64,000 nt of DNA from Sebaldella termitidis ATCC 33386 (GTDB lineage: Bacteria > Fusobacteriota > Fusobacteriia > Fusobacteriales > Leptotrichiaceae): NCBI RefSeq assembly GCF_000024405.1, contig NC_013517.1, positions 1,364,001 to 1,428,000 on the forward strand, in the 5' to 3' direction. The position numbers were made by a program, and so were the translations under genes. A model generated the notes under the pieces. That model did not search any database and was not told where the DNA came from. It worked only from the letters and a program-made list of their open reading frames with translations. This document shows, piece by piece, positions 7,701 to 16,504 of the stretch (the first letter of the stretch is position 1; the number at the start of each line of letters is the position of its first letter).

Positions 7701-10489
7701 AAGAGTTTAAAAGGAATATAGACTTATGGCAAAAGCTTTTGGATAACGCCTATGCTAAAAAAGAACAGTTAGAATATAGTCTTGGGACACCGGCAGTAGT
7801 AGCAAGTACGAAAAAAGATGGAGAAATAACAGGGCTGTTAACAACAGAAGACAAGAAAATACTGGAAGATTTTAATATAAAACTTGGAGAGAAGCTCAAA
7901 TATATAACTCATGGAATAAATATAGATTTTAGCGTATTTAATACTATTGATGACATAAAAGCCATGTATGATGAAACACAAAAACAGTTATCGGAATTAT
8001 CAGGGAAAAAAGATAATGCAGTAAATAAGAGCAAAAAAGAAACATATACAGTTTTACTGCAATCATTATCAGAAATACTTAAAACGAATACGGGCAGGGA
8101 AATAGTAAATAAAGGGACACAAAAGACAGTAAAAGCAAAGGATATAGGAGAATTAGAAAGATTAAAAGCAGAAGAAACTGAAAAACTTGTCCAAGCTCTG
8201 AAAAATGAAAGAGAACAAAGGGAAATAGCAAGACAAAGTTCACAAGTATATGATTTTGAAAAAGGAATAGAAGATCTGTTTTTAAATATAAACCCACAAG
8301 GAATACAGGAAAGTCTTATATCCGGAGTAAAAGATCTTTTTGATAAAGCAGTTACTGGAACAGATATAGGTGGGGTATACCGAGATAAATACAATGTAGC
8401 TTTTGGAAATACCTTTAAGGAAGTAATGGCAGATTTTAAGCCAAGCGGAAATTATCTTAAGGACCAGGAAGAATATCAGAAAAGATTTATCGGAGCTCTT
8501 AAAGAACTGGCGACGAGTTCGGATGCAGCAGTACGAAGTATAGCCAACCTTACCTTATTTGATACAGTAAAAGGTCAGCTTGATGAACTTGCCGGGCATC
8601 TAACTACGGCAGGAGAAGTATTAAAAGATGACTTCCTAAAAAATCTGGCAATAACAGTAGAAAGCCTGGCATCATTAGCTGAAAGCCTTAAAAATACAAG
8701 TTTAACAAGTAATTCAAAACTAGGTGGAATACTTGGAGGAGTAGGAGGATTTCTTTCAAATGTAACGAGTGGAATAGGCATGGTAACAGGTTTAGTAACT
8801 ACAGGAGTATCTTTATTCCGAAGTGCTGGAAATCTTTTAGGTTTTGGAAGTAGTAAGAAGCAAAAAGCTAAAAATGAAGAGGAAAGAAAAAAAGCAGCTG
8901 AATGGTATGAAAAACAATTCAAAGAAAATGCTGATCTTATAAAGAGTATAAATGATCTTACAGGCTCTATAGTAGATTTAAATACAAAACTTATTCAGAA
9001 TATTGCAAATGATACATCAGATAAAAATATAACAAAACAGAAAAATTATTATGATAACCTGATTACAAAAACAGGAGATCTGTTTGATGAGAATATCACA
9101 GCGACAGGATACAGTACAAGTAAGAAAAGAAGATTATTCGGTTCAAAAACAAAAGATTCATATGGAACATTAAATCAAAGCTTTGATGAGTATTTCGGAG
9201 ATGCTTGGAAATACACAGCAAGAGATTCAAAAAGTCTAGAGCAGTTCTATGATGCATATTTAAAGAACTTTGACATAAATACTCTTAAAAAGAAACTTGG
9301 GAAAAACAGCCTGGACAATCAGAATATAGATGAAGTAAAAGGTCAATTTCTCAGATTTATTGATGATATTAAAACTATGGAACGACACTCTGCAAATTTA
9401 CCAAAAAATGGAATACTGGAAAGTTTTGAGGGTGTGGAAGTAGTTGATGTATTTGAGCTTAGAGATGAATATCAGAAACAGCTTGAGAACATCTATAAAG
9501 GAATGGGAAAAGATCCTGAAAACCACAGGGAAGAAATCCTAAATCAGGTCAATGTTCTTATTCAGGAGGGACAGACTATAATTAGTGCCTTTAATGATGT
9601 GAAAAGTACATTCTATGGCAAAATTATTGAAGGCGACCAAACTATTATGTCTCTTGCTACTGGAATGGAAAGCTATTTTACAAAGCTGAGAACAAATATA
9701 TCAAAAGTATTTTATGATATTAATTTTCAAGGCTTAGAGGAAGGTTTTAATAGTAAATTTGCAAATATTTCTGATAAGTTGGCCGACCTTAGGCTTTCCG
9801 GAAATACAGACTTAAATGCTTTTGTAAATGAAAACCTCAATTTCTGGAATGAATTTACAATGCTTAAAAGTACTGAAAATATAAAAAATGATATGAATGA
9901 AGTACTTAATATCTTAAAATCCCAAGCCAAAGGAGCAGGCTTAAGTGATGATGTAATAAATGCAATGTTTCCTGACTCGGCTATTGAAGATAAAGCCTCG
10001 GATATAAAAAATGCATTGGAAAAAGCAATGAGAGATGCATTGGACACCAATTCATTCAGTCAGTTCAGTATGTCACTTGGAGATAGTATTTATAATAGTG
10101 TAAAAGACGGACTGATTGAAGCTTTTTATGAATCAAATACATTTAAGGCACTTGCCGAAAAGTATTTCCTGAATGAAGATTACACAAAAGCACTGGAAGG
10201 AGCCGGAAGTTTTAAAGATGCATACGATATTATTAAAGCACAGCTCGATAAAGCAGAAATACAACTACAGGCAGAAGGATTAGATTTCAGAGGAACAAAC
10301 TCATCTACAGGAGAATATTACGGTGGCTTATCAAATAGTTATAAAACAGCCACAGGACTTTTGGCTAGCGAAATGAAGTTTGATTTTACTATTAATAATT
10401 ATGGTTTTCTTGCTATTGATGACCTTATGAAACATATAACAAAAACAGTAAAAGAAGAATTACATAAATCAAGTAAGAAGGAGGTCTAA
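4712..10489 (+). CDS. Phage tail tape measure protein
   Basis: 1925 residues, GTG start with AAGGAGG 8 bases upstream. The N-terminus is coiled coil (IETVLSVVDNYTREIERYRNELKTV... begins it), followed by a Gly-rich hydrophobic stretch around residues 50-85 (LGGIKGILAGLGIAVG) and long helical and coiled-coil blocks. A second hydrophobic Gly-rich stretch lies near residues 1340-1380 (GGILGGVGGFLSNVTSGIG), as is common in tape measures, where it may help to cross the host membrane. Length predicts a tail of nearly 300 nm by the usual 0.15 nm per residue rule (inference). It is the largest gene in the window and follows the chaperone pair directly. Confidence 0.92.
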   Translation: MEQDRIETVLSVVDNYTREIERYRNELKTVTKQITDMGNTSGGAVSGVRKLAASLGGIKGILAGLGIAVGIKEIGKLGMSCIDAASEIKELDNVLEQVFEKGSNEVVKWADSISTNVGRASFELQKQASIFGAVFKGAGIKTEDLQDMSMALSQLAADFSSFYDNDMEQVFNALKSGLTGETEPLKRYGIILNETTAAEYALSMGIKTKWKEMSEAQKQIVRYNFLMEKTKFVQGDAERTIDSYANQVKVLNAYWDSISRTLGQKFIPVGEDTLHIINNLMGTIDGWLNKPTAGGYIGEFLGEASEIQNLAAEYEALSKKASLTNDEESRRVQIFSELQTKYPDILSGISGEKSAYRDVITALDDVIERLKEKIKLQIMEGFSDEMAKEVKKFTDKINKAMETANNIKVKIATDFNIDADKFVTPQMVEELKKSMDKGMAERMAATGKMTAEFEDMLVQQGVNDKNAIYIARMLTDYAANQVEVMQKQEQGYVKLEDNLTKIAQKRDNTIEIFDKFASSIEAGDNQILQGIFSVKQDIKNNANNIISNSKIAQLESDKYIAGVVRDSKGEVVGRIDGSEKALSMEMLQGFLETNDHITIMGSELHTTISKGLNGMYNIVQRSAQNGVVVNETDKNAENLEKAIRGLSKNINKPNLGDYNKASGGSSKNKGGKGKSPEKDKWEQMLESLNKQIKDFSINSEVLAGKIKNARNELDKLEISKIIDFRDALDWSNAEVLQSFIKIKETSRDLARTLGDKGAVEQYTQEIKKLNEQLYFANTSKDYKKKTEELNYNIKKDDNKQVYNELIKNMAEYFEASSIDLEKRYTEGMDDYDIYLDKQIKLLEGIEDTFDKLGLTNKKLAAVMEKEALIREKNQNNVIDQIKEIRAMGELLGTDQSEVDKQIADVYKNSSETIAKSIYELTKRIEQLKKNTPQSTEVKEEKTENSVKNIEKSDKSTEELQKELIFINSEIVKNQKVLSELNSHLSILPENLRSKQEEEFKRNIDLWQKLLDNAYAKKEQLEYSLGTPAVVASTKKDGEITGLLTTEDKKILEDFNIKLGEKLKYITHGINIDFSVFNTIDDIKAMYDETQKQLSELSGKKDNAVNKSKKETYTVLLQSLSEILKTNTGREIVNKGTQKTVKAKDIGELERLKAEETEKLVQALKNEREQREIARQSSQVYDFEKGIEDLFLNINPQGIQESLISGVKDLFDKAVTGTDIGGVYRDKYNVAFGNTFKEVMADFKPSGNYLKDQEEYQKRFIGALKELATSSDAAVRSIANLTLFDTVKGQLDELAGHLTTAGEVLKDDFLKNLAITVESLASLAESLKNTSLTSNSKLGGILGGVGGFLSNVTSGIGMVTGLVTTGVSLFRSAGNLLGFGSSKKQKAKNEEERKKAAEWYEKQFKENADLIKSINDLTGSIVDLNTKLIQNIANDTSDKNITKQKNYYDNLITKTGDLFDENITATGYSTSKKRRLFGSKTKDSYGTLNQSFDEYFGDAWKYTARDSKSLEQFYDAYLKNFDINTLKKKLGKNSLDNQNIDEVKGQFLRFIDDIKTMERHSANLPKNGILESFEGVEVVDVFELRDEYQKQLENIYKGMGKDPENHREEILNQVNVLIQEGQTIISAFNDVKSTFYGKIIEGDQTIMSLATGMESYFTKLRTNISKVFYDINFQGLEEGFNSKFANISDKLADLRLSGNTDLNAFVNENLNFWNEFTMLKSTENIKNDMNEVLNILKSQAKGAGLSDDVINAMFPDSAIEDKASDIKNALEKAMRDALDTNSFSQFSMSLGDSIYNSVKDGLIEAFYESNTFKALAEKYFLNEDYTKALEGAGSFKDAYDIIKAQLDKAEIQLQAEGLDFRGTNSSTGEYYGGLSNSYKTATGLLASEMKFDFTINNYGFLAIDDLMKHITKTVKEELHKSSKKEV

Positions 10490-10491
10490 AT

Positions 10492-12780
10492 ATGTTACCA
10501 CAAAGCTATATAGATAAAACATACCTGGAAGAAAATAATTTGAAACACCGGATAAAAATATATAACAAAACAAAAAATGTGGATATATCGGAATATCTAG
10601 ACAATGATACTTTGGAAATATCAAAATTTCTTGAAAATGAAACACAAAGTATAGCAGCTAATACTTTAGACCTTACTTTCTTAAAGCCTGAAACAGATAA
10701 ATCATCAGAAAAAGAAGTAATATATTTCTCAGACAGTGACAAAACCTTTGATGTATACGACATGTTGTTTACAGATTTTAAAGATAGTTATGAAAATAAC
10801 ATCATAAATTTAAATGATGAAATTCATGTAATAGATCTGTTTGACGGAGAAGAACTTCTTTTGTTTGTTGGAATAGTTTCAGAACCGGTCATTCGGCGTG
10901 AACACCTGAGAACATACATAAAGCTGAAACTGGAAGACAAAACATCTATAGGATTTAAGAAAAGATTTGATAAAGATTACGTATTTCAGGGTTATTATGT
11001 TTATCATTCAGGAGCAAAGAATTTATCTCTTTTGTATAAATTGGCCAAAGAACTAGGATTTGAAGATATTGATATAGAAATAGAAGAAATGAAGCATACT
11101 TTAGGAGATTACATAACAATACCCGTTGCAAAATTTGAAAAAGACAAAAGTATTATGGAAGAACTTGCAGAATTAGTCCGGTCAGTAGTAGGGGATATCT
11201 GGGTAACCCGCGAAGGAAAATTAAAAATAACAAGTCTATTAAATCAAAAGGATACTAATATTGTTGATTATAAACTAAAGTATCGAAATATCCTTAATTA
11301 TCTTGAGTCCACTGTAACAAAACCGGAAAGTAATAAAGTAGAAGTGTCATTTACAGAAAATAAGACAGAAGCAAGACAGGCTGTATTTATTCTTGCAGGA
11401 CAGAATGCAAATTATGAAGCTGACGATGCAAAAGTAAAAGTACCTGCAAATACACTAACCAATAACGAATATTGGCAGATAAAGTATCTGACTGATTATG
11501 TAAATAATCTTGAAAAAACTCCTGAGGTAGTTGCATATATTCCAAATTCAGACGGAACAAAGACATATATAACATACACAGACTATGAATTGGTTCTTGA
11601 TAATGACGGAGGAAAAGTAAAGTTTTTTAATCATACTACTTCGGATATCTTCATAGAGAAGTTTAAACTGTATGGAGAGCCGATCAAAGTATACGAGGGA
11701 AATACTGTTACTTATACAGAGAAGAATTTAGCAGATCATGAAATAGAGCTTTACACATATGACAATAAATATATTCAGGATATACGACTTGCCCAAAGTG
11801 TTGCAAGATATTTATATTTTAAAAATTGTAGAGAAAAAACAACACATAAAATGAGGACTAACAGTATTCCATTTCTGGAATTACAGGATGTTGTGAAACT
11901 TGATTTTGAAGAATTAACCGCAGATATACAGTTAACAAAGATAACACAGAAGCAAAATGAACTTGAGATAGAAGCTGTAGAATATGAGGAATACAAACCT
12001 AATACAGAGTATTTTGAGAATCAGAAGTCCAACCTTTTCGATGAATCATATCTAAATAATGGTTATGTTGAATGGGGAAATATAAAATATCCTGCAGATA
12101 AACCACCAACACCTATTAATTTAGTTCCAGAGAATCTACATTTAGGAGTGGGAGCAAAATGGGATAAAGTAAACAGGGATGACATTCAGGAATATATAGT
12201 GTATATGAAAGGCTTAACTGAAAATGGGGATTATACAGGACTGAATTTAAAATTTAGCCGTGGAAACAGTACTCACTTTTTAGCAAATACGGACCCGGGA
12301 TTTTATGAAATAAAAGTATCCTGCGTAACAATGGCAGGGATGGAAAGTGACCAGTCAACTGCTGTAATAGCTAAGTCACTTGAAATAACTGGGGAACAGA
12401 TAGGAGTGGACGGAGATACAATAGTTGTTGATACAGGAAGTAAAAAATTAATATTGGGAACAGTTTACGCTAAAAATATATCAGCTGATAATATCCTTGC
12501 AAGACATATAGCAGCGAATCAAATAGAAGCGAAGCATGTTAAGGCAAATACAATAACAACAGATAAAATACTTTTTGGAGCAGGAGATGCAATTCAGAAA
12601 AATGCTTCCGGGGGAATAGAAGTAAAATTAATTAATGGAAATAGTCTTGATATATCCGGAATGCTACAGGTGTACAGTAAGGCAGGGCTTACAGTATATA
12701 ACAATACTACAGATGCAAACTCTACTAAAAAGACTGTGATACAAGGCGGGATGATTATATTCTATGAGAGGTCTCCCTAG
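10492..12780 (+). CDS. Phage tail tip/host-specificity protein
   Basis: 762 residues; ATG 10492, ribosome site AAGGAGGT overlapping the end of the tape measure gene. The first 450 residues are strand-rich and look like a tail hub/baseplate protein. A fibronectin III-like segment starts near residue 535 (PPTPINLVPENLHLGVGAKWD). The C-terminal part has the helical register seen behind the hub of J-like proteins (ILARHIAANQIEAKHVKANT) and a GGIEV/GNSLDISG strand motif. The frame ends abruptly at TCT CCC TAG; the next frame carries on the same domain, so the full product probably ends at 13057. Confidence 0.75.
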   Translation: MLPQSYIDKTYLEENNLKHRIKIYNKTKNVDISEYLDNDTLEISKFLENETQSIAANTLDLTFLKPETDKSSEKEVIYFSDSDKTFDVYDMLFTDFKDSYENNIINLNDEIHVIDLFDGEELLLFVGIVSEPVIRREHLRTYIKLKLEDKTSIGFKKRFDKDYVFQGYYVYHSGAKNLSLLYKLAKELGFEDIDIEIEEMKHTLGDYITIPVAKFEKDKSIMEELAELVRSVVGDIWVTREGKLKITSLLNQKDTNIVDYKLKYRNILNYLESTVTKPESNKVEVSFTENKTEARQAVFILAGQNANYEADDAKVKVPANTLTNNEYWQIKYLTDYVNNLEKTPEVVAYIPNSDGTKTYITYTDYELVLDNDGGKVKFFNHTTSDIFIEKFKLYGEPIKVYEGNTVTYTEKNLADHEIELYTYDNKYIQDIRLAQSVARYLYFKNCREKTTHKMRTNSIPFLELQDVVKLDFEELTADIQLTKITQKQNELEIEAVEYEEYKPNTEYFENQKSNLFDESYLNNGYVEWGNIKYPADKPPTPINLVPENLHLGVGAKWDKVNRDDIQEYIVYMKGLTENGDYTGLNLKFSRGNSTHFLANTDPGFYEIKVSCVTMAGMESDQSTAVIAKSLEITGEQIGVDGDTIVVDTGSKKLILGTVYAKNISADNILARHIAANQIEAKHVKANTITTDKILFGAGDAIQKNASGGIEVKLINGNSLDISGMLQVYSKAGLTVYNNTTDANSTKKTVIQGGMIIFYERSP

Positions 12781-13057
12781 CACGGGTAGTTGGTACAGAG
12801 TAGCAATAACAACAATATCAATAAGAAATACAAGTCCTGTATATTTAAAAAATCTTGAAACTTTAACCGTCTATACTAATTCAACAAATGCTTCAAATAC
12901 AAATATAATAGTAAATCCCATAATGCTCGAATCAACAAGACTGACAGAGGGAGCAATAAGTACAACAAAGAGAATTGAAAACGGTAAAGTAGTATTTGAC
13001 CTAAAACCACTTAACTGTAATGCAAAATTCAATTATCAGGTATTTGAATATAATTAA
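12764..13057 (+). CDS. C-terminal part of the tail tip protein in the +1 frame
   Basis: The frame overlaps the upstream gene by 17 bases and has an ATG at 12764 but no ribosome site. Its product (STGSWYRVAITTISIRNTSP ... LNCNAKFNYQVFEYN) is all-beta and looks like a carbohydrate-binding or jelly-roll C-terminus, not like an independent protein. It most likely belongs to the 762-residue protein, giving about 854 residues after a +1 shift at 12775-12778, or it was separated by a single-base mutation. Confidence 0.55.
   Translation: MRGLPSTGSWYRVAITTISIRNTSPVYLKNLETLTVYTNSTNASNTNIIVNPIMLESTRLTEGAISTTKRIENGKVVFDLKPLNCNAKFNYQVFEYN
12772..12780 (+). promoter_or_regulatory. Possible +1 frameshift site TCT CCC TAG C
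   Basis: The tail tip frame ends with TCT CCC TAG. A +1 slip of the Pro-tRNA from CCC to CCT gives ERSP-STGSWYRV and joins the downstream frame to 13057. Proline CCC before a stop is a known +1 shift context (Listeria phage PSA uses a CCC-based +1 shift). A plain one-base deletion is the alternative. Confidence 0.4.
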
Positions 13058-13067
13058 GGAGAGAAAC

Positions 13068-13679
13068 ATGGGAAACTGGGAAAAGAAAACAGTACTAATT
13101 AAAAGAAAAATGTTTCCAATATCAACCGGAATACAATTTAAACTTTCAGATTTGACTGATGGATTAGCTTGGGGAGATCATGTTGTGAGGGCAGGCATAA
13201 CTAATATGGAACATGGATATGATACTTTTTCTACTGAATGCGAAGTAGTGAGAACCGGTCATGATACCTATTATACGAGAATATGGAGACAGGGAGTAAT
13301 AAGTGAGGGAATAGTACGAAATTACTCTATTCCTTATACAGGATTCGGAGCAATTCACACTATTGTAAATGAAGTAAATTTTGGAGGAATATCGATCTAC
13401 ATAGCTGTGCATGACTGTATTCCACCGCTACAGGTATTAGTATTGGTGAATGATGAATACTGGCTTCTAAATCAGGTATTCAATAATACAAGTTTTAGTA
13501 TATCAAATACTCTAAAGGTTCCTGCAACAGATTATGTCACAGGAAATGTAAAGGTACAGTTAATACCACAAACAGGACAAATATATACCACAACAAGAGC
13601 AGATATATCTTTTAGTAAATTTGTAAAAACCAGAAATGAAATAGCCGGAACAACGAATGTTTTAGCTTATGAGGTGTAA
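13068..13679 (+). CDS. Phage tail fibre/tip-associated protein
   Basis: 203 residues from ATG 13068, chosen because AAGGAGAG lies 7 bases upstream; an in-frame start at 13020 lies inside the previous gene and has no ribosome site. Predicted all-beta. It shares the pattern L-x-x-L-T-x-G-x-x-W near residues 25-35 (LSDLTDGLAW) with the next gene (LRSLTGGVPW), and both start MG[ND]W, so the two are probably paralogs. Role in receptor binding is inferred from position. Confidence 0.55.
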   Translation: MGNWEKKTVLIKRKMFPISTGIQFKLSDLTDGLAWGDHVVRAGITNMEHGYDTFSTECEVVRTGHDTYYTRIWRQGVISEGIVRNYSIPYTGFGAIHTIVNEVNFGGISIYIAVHDCIPPLQVLVLVNDEYWLLNQVFNNTSFSISNTLKVPATDYVTGNVKVQLIPQTGQIYTTTRADISFSKFVKTRNEIAGTTNVLAYEV

Positions 13680-13681
13680 CT

Positions 13682-14278
13682 ATGGGTGATTGGATTGCAT
13701 TTAGACAAATGAAAAAGTTTGTGGAAGGAACTATACAAAGTGGAACAGTCTTAGATTTAAGAAGTCTTACGGGAGGAGTTCCATGGGAAAATGAACAGAT
13801 ATTTTTAGATATGTACTCTTACTTACCTGACTTCACCAAAACGCGATATTATGCTGAAGCAATTCCTCTTGGCGATAATAAATATCAGATTATCTGCCGG
13901 CTTGTAGGATATGATTACAGTAATGCAATAAGGCTTCCAGATATGAATGTGGATCCTAATGCGGAATGGATAACAATCTATTCAGGTCAGTTTTACGGGG
14001 TTAATTATACTTATAATAATGCAGGAACTTTAGGTGTAGAAGGACATAGAGCTTATGCAAACGGTAATTTGTTTGTAGAGCATGCTGGAAGTAGAGTGGA
14101 AAAGATTGCAGGGTACACAGCAAGTTATTTTAACCCGACACAACAAAACGGGGCAGTAGTTATTCAGCAGTTTGGGAGAAGTTACGGAGGAACACTTTCA
14201 AATATAACAATTTTTACAACTCCTGCAGAAATAAAAGATTTGTTAGTTAACTTTGTGGCAATGGAAGGAGATTTTTAA
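13682..14278 (+). CDS. Phage tail fibre/tip-associated protein, paralog of the preceding gene
   Basis: 198 residues, ATG 13682, ribosome site GAGGTG inside the previous stop region. All-beta composition with many aromatic residues. Shares the MGxW start and LTGGVPW motif with the gene at 13068. The stop TAA touches the ATG of the following gene, so translation is likely coupled. No enzymatic motif is visible. Confidence 0.55.
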   Translation: MGDWIAFRQMKKFVEGTIQSGTVLDLRSLTGGVPWENEQIFLDMYSYLPDFTKTRYYAEAIPLGDNKYQIICRLVGYDYSNAIRLPDMNVDPNAEWITIYSGQFYGVNYTYNNAGTLGVEGHRAYANGNLFVEHAGSRVEKIAGYTASYFNPTQQNGAVVIQQFGRSYGGTLSNITIFTTPAEIKDLLVNFVAMEGDF

Positions 14279-15568
14279 ATGAGTATAAAGGATGACATAA
14301 ATAAAGGCTTTACAGTAGGAGATGTAACAACAGCTAACTATGACAGCGAAGCTAAAATAAAAGTAAAAGAATACTATGAGCTTGATAAGCTTGAGAGAAG
14401 TAAGCTTCTGGAATTAGCAGGGCAGGTAGATATAGAGCTTGCTAAAAGAGATATAAAAATAGAGGAACTGGAAGAAAAAATAGATAACAGTAGTGGCGGA
14501 AATACAGGGGGCGGAATGTATACTTATTATCCACCTAAAGAGATGGGATATTATGTATTATATAAGAAAGTAATACCAAAATCTGAAATTGATGAAAAAT
14601 GTCTGTTAACACTGGATAAATATAATGCTTTATCAGGTTATGAGAAATTTAACGTAGATTCTTCACTTGAAGAACTAGGTTTTGAACTACCTGTGACATT
14701 AGAAAAAGTAAAAGCATATATTACAGGAAAACCAACAGGATATGGTGCTAAAAATTTAATGTATATATGCATGCTGTTTTCAGAATGTATAGAATTATCT
14801 ACAAATTTAAATATAGAATATTACAAAACGGATTTTAAAAGCAGCTATATAACAGAGACAATGGAGTACTACAAATTGTTCTTACCAAAACTTACAGTAT
14901 TTATAGGAGAAAATAAAGAATTGATAATATCAGAACGTGAGGCTATGGGGAAGTGGAGCAGAATAGATGGAAACAGAACACCTATGTATAATACCTCAGC
15001 TTGTCCCATGATGGTCAGATATAATTTCAATGAAACTGGAGATTGTGAGATATCAGTAGTTTGTAATGCCGACTATAGTTCGAATTATGTTCTTAGAGCG
15101 AATGTTGAAGCAGAGCTTATAGGTTCGCAGACATATTCATTTAGATATTTGATACCAATTACAGATTTTAATGTCACAATCATATTCCATAATTCAGTAT
15201 TATCATATATACCTGTAAATCTTGATTACTATCTATCAGATATTGAAGTTGACAAGATACGATTATTGAGTTTTAAAAACTCGGTGGGTAATCAGGTGAA
15301 TGAGGTAAATATTCAGTTTATGGTACTTGAAGATATTACTATAACTGCAGACAGTTACTCAGATAAAAGAATAAAAGTATTAAAAAATTTGAATTTCAGA
15401 AATATTGAAGGGAAAAAAGAAATAATTTTGATATCCGGTTCGGAAACAGTAAAAGCAGAACTGACATACTCGGAATTAACAATAATAGTGCCTAAAGGCG
15501 AAACAATAACATTGAAGAAAAATAATAGTTATGTCTACAAAGGTTCAGTAATAAATACTTTGCAGTAG
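14279..15568 (+). CDS. Phage tail fibre protein with coiled-coil neck
   Basis: 429 residues. Residues 1-75 are helical with a leucine/charge pattern of a trimeric coiled coil (LELAGQVDIELAKRDIKIEE), then a Gly/Ser linker (SSGGNTGGG) and a strand-rich body of about 340 residues. ATG directly follows the previous stop (TAAATG) with GGAG upstream. The architecture, a coiled neck plus beta head, suggests a receptor-binding fibre. Receptor unknown. Confidence 0.55.
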   Translation: MSIKDDINKGFTVGDVTTANYDSEAKIKVKEYYELDKLERSKLLELAGQVDIELAKRDIKIEELEEKIDNSSGGNTGGGMYTYYPPKEMGYYVLYKKVIPKSEIDEKCLLTLDKYNALSGYEKFNVDSSLEELGFELPVTLEKVKAYITGKPTGYGAKNLMYICMLFSECIELSTNLNIEYYKTDFKSSYITETMEYYKLFLPKLTVFIGENKELIISEREAMGKWSRIDGNRTPMYNTSACPMMVRYNFNETGDCEISVVCNADYSSNYVLRANVEAELIGSQTYSFRYLIPITDFNVTIIFHNSVLSYIPVNLDYYLSDIEVDKIRLLSFKNSVGNQVNEVNIQFMVLEDITITADSYSDKRIKVLKNLNFRNIEGKKEIILISGSETVKAELTYSELTIIVPKGETITLKKNNSYVYKGSVINTLQ

Positions 15569-15580
15569 GAAGGAGAGGAA

Positions 15581-16042
15581 ATGAGAAAAGAATATTCAGT
15601 TGATTTAGAATTATTTGACAATATAAAGCATACAAATATTTTGTATGTTCAGGGAGATAGTGAAGTATATCCATTAACAATTAATTTGCGAAAGCATGGT
15701 ATGCCGTTCGATTTGACAGGGAAAACAGCAACATTGACAGTAACAAAGATGTCAGGGGCTGTGGTGGTGGGAGAATGTGAGATAAAAGATATAGACGGTG
15801 TATTAGTATATAATTTTAAGGGAAATGAGATAACTGAGGGAGGGAAAGTAAGTGTATTAGTACAAGTTTATGAGGGAAATAAGAGGCTTACCTTTCAGGA
15901 ATTTGTATTCCATGTAAAATCAACAAAGGATTTAAACGAATCCATAAAAGTAACAGATGAGTTTAATGTTCTTACTGATTTAATTGATAGTGTAGAGAAC
16001 ATAGGCGACTGGAAGGACTATAAAATAGAATTAGAAGATTAG
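15581..16042 (+). CDS. Phage baseplate upper protein, BppU N-terminal domain type
   Basis: 153 residues; ATG preceded by GGAAGGAGAGG. The sequence follows the BppU_N pattern: QGDSEVYPLTINLRKHGMPFDLTGKTATLTVTK, then GVLVYNFKG and GGKVSVLVQVYEGNKRLTFQEFVFHV. In lactococcal and related phages this domain anchors receptor-binding proteins to the baseplate. Here the domain stands alone, followed by two short fibre genes it may hold. Membership by eye is good; function by homology. Confidence 0.7.
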   Translation: MRKEYSVDLELFDNIKHTNILYVQGDSEVYPLTINLRKHGMPFDLTGKTATLTVTKMSGAVVVGECEIKDIDGVLVYNFKGNEITEGGKVSVLVQVYEGNKRLTFQEFVFHVKSTKDLNESIKVTDEFNVLTDLIDSVENIGDWKDYKIELED

Positions 16043-16056
16043 AGAGGATGATTATA

Positions 16057-16494
16057 ATGGCAGTAAAAAAAGGAACTTTAAAAAGAAAAAACGGTGCAGG
16101 GACTTATGATGAGATAAATTTAAAGACAACAGCAGAACAGGTAAAAATGACAGATGGAACAACAGTACAGGCTTTTCTTGATACTCTACCTACAGGTGGA
16201 GGGGCAGGAGCAAAAGTGGTAGCAGATATTACAGCAAGGGATGCTCTGACATCAGAGGAAGGTTTAATTGCTTATGTAGTTGATGCGACAGGAGATAGTA
16301 CGGTAAAATCAGGTGGAGCTTCTTACATTTATGATGGAAGTAACTGGATAAAGATATCAGAATTTGAGAGCATGGACATGATAATTGACTGGACAGATAT
16401 ACAAAATAAGCCGAATATTGTTGACATCAAAGTATCGGCAACAGAGCCGACAGGGCAGATAGAAGGAGATATCTGGATACAAGAAACTGTGTAG
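16057..16494 (+). CDS. Phage tail fibre/appendage protein
   Basis: 145 residues from ATG 16057 (MAVKKGTLKRKNGAG). The upstream in-frame ATG at 16048 is too close to the ribosome site GAGAGG to be used. Residues 15-45 hold the pattern YDEINLKTTAEQVKMTDG, common in phage fibre proteins that start with a short repeat domain. A Gly-rich linker (LPTGGGAGAK) precedes a domain with SYIYDGSNWIKI. Probably a distal fibre or hinge protein. Confidence 0.55.
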   Translation: MAVKKGTLKRKNGAGTYDEINLKTTAEQVKMTDGTTVQAFLDTLPTGGGAGAKVVADITARDALTSEEGLIAYVVDATGDSTVKSGGASYIYDGSNWIKISEFESMDMIIDWTDIQNKPNIVDIKVSATEPTGQIEGDIWIQETV

Positions 16495-16504
16495 GTGATT
16501 AAGT

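Noticed and set aside
7909-8394. 161-codon minus-strand frame inside the tape measure gene
   Set aside because: Low-complexity Ser/Phe/Leu composition, antisense shadow of the coiled-coil gene.
12764-13057. Independent small tail gene
   Set aside because: No ribosome site at its ATG and its sequence completes the preceding protein; it is treated as the +1-frame end of the tail tip gene.
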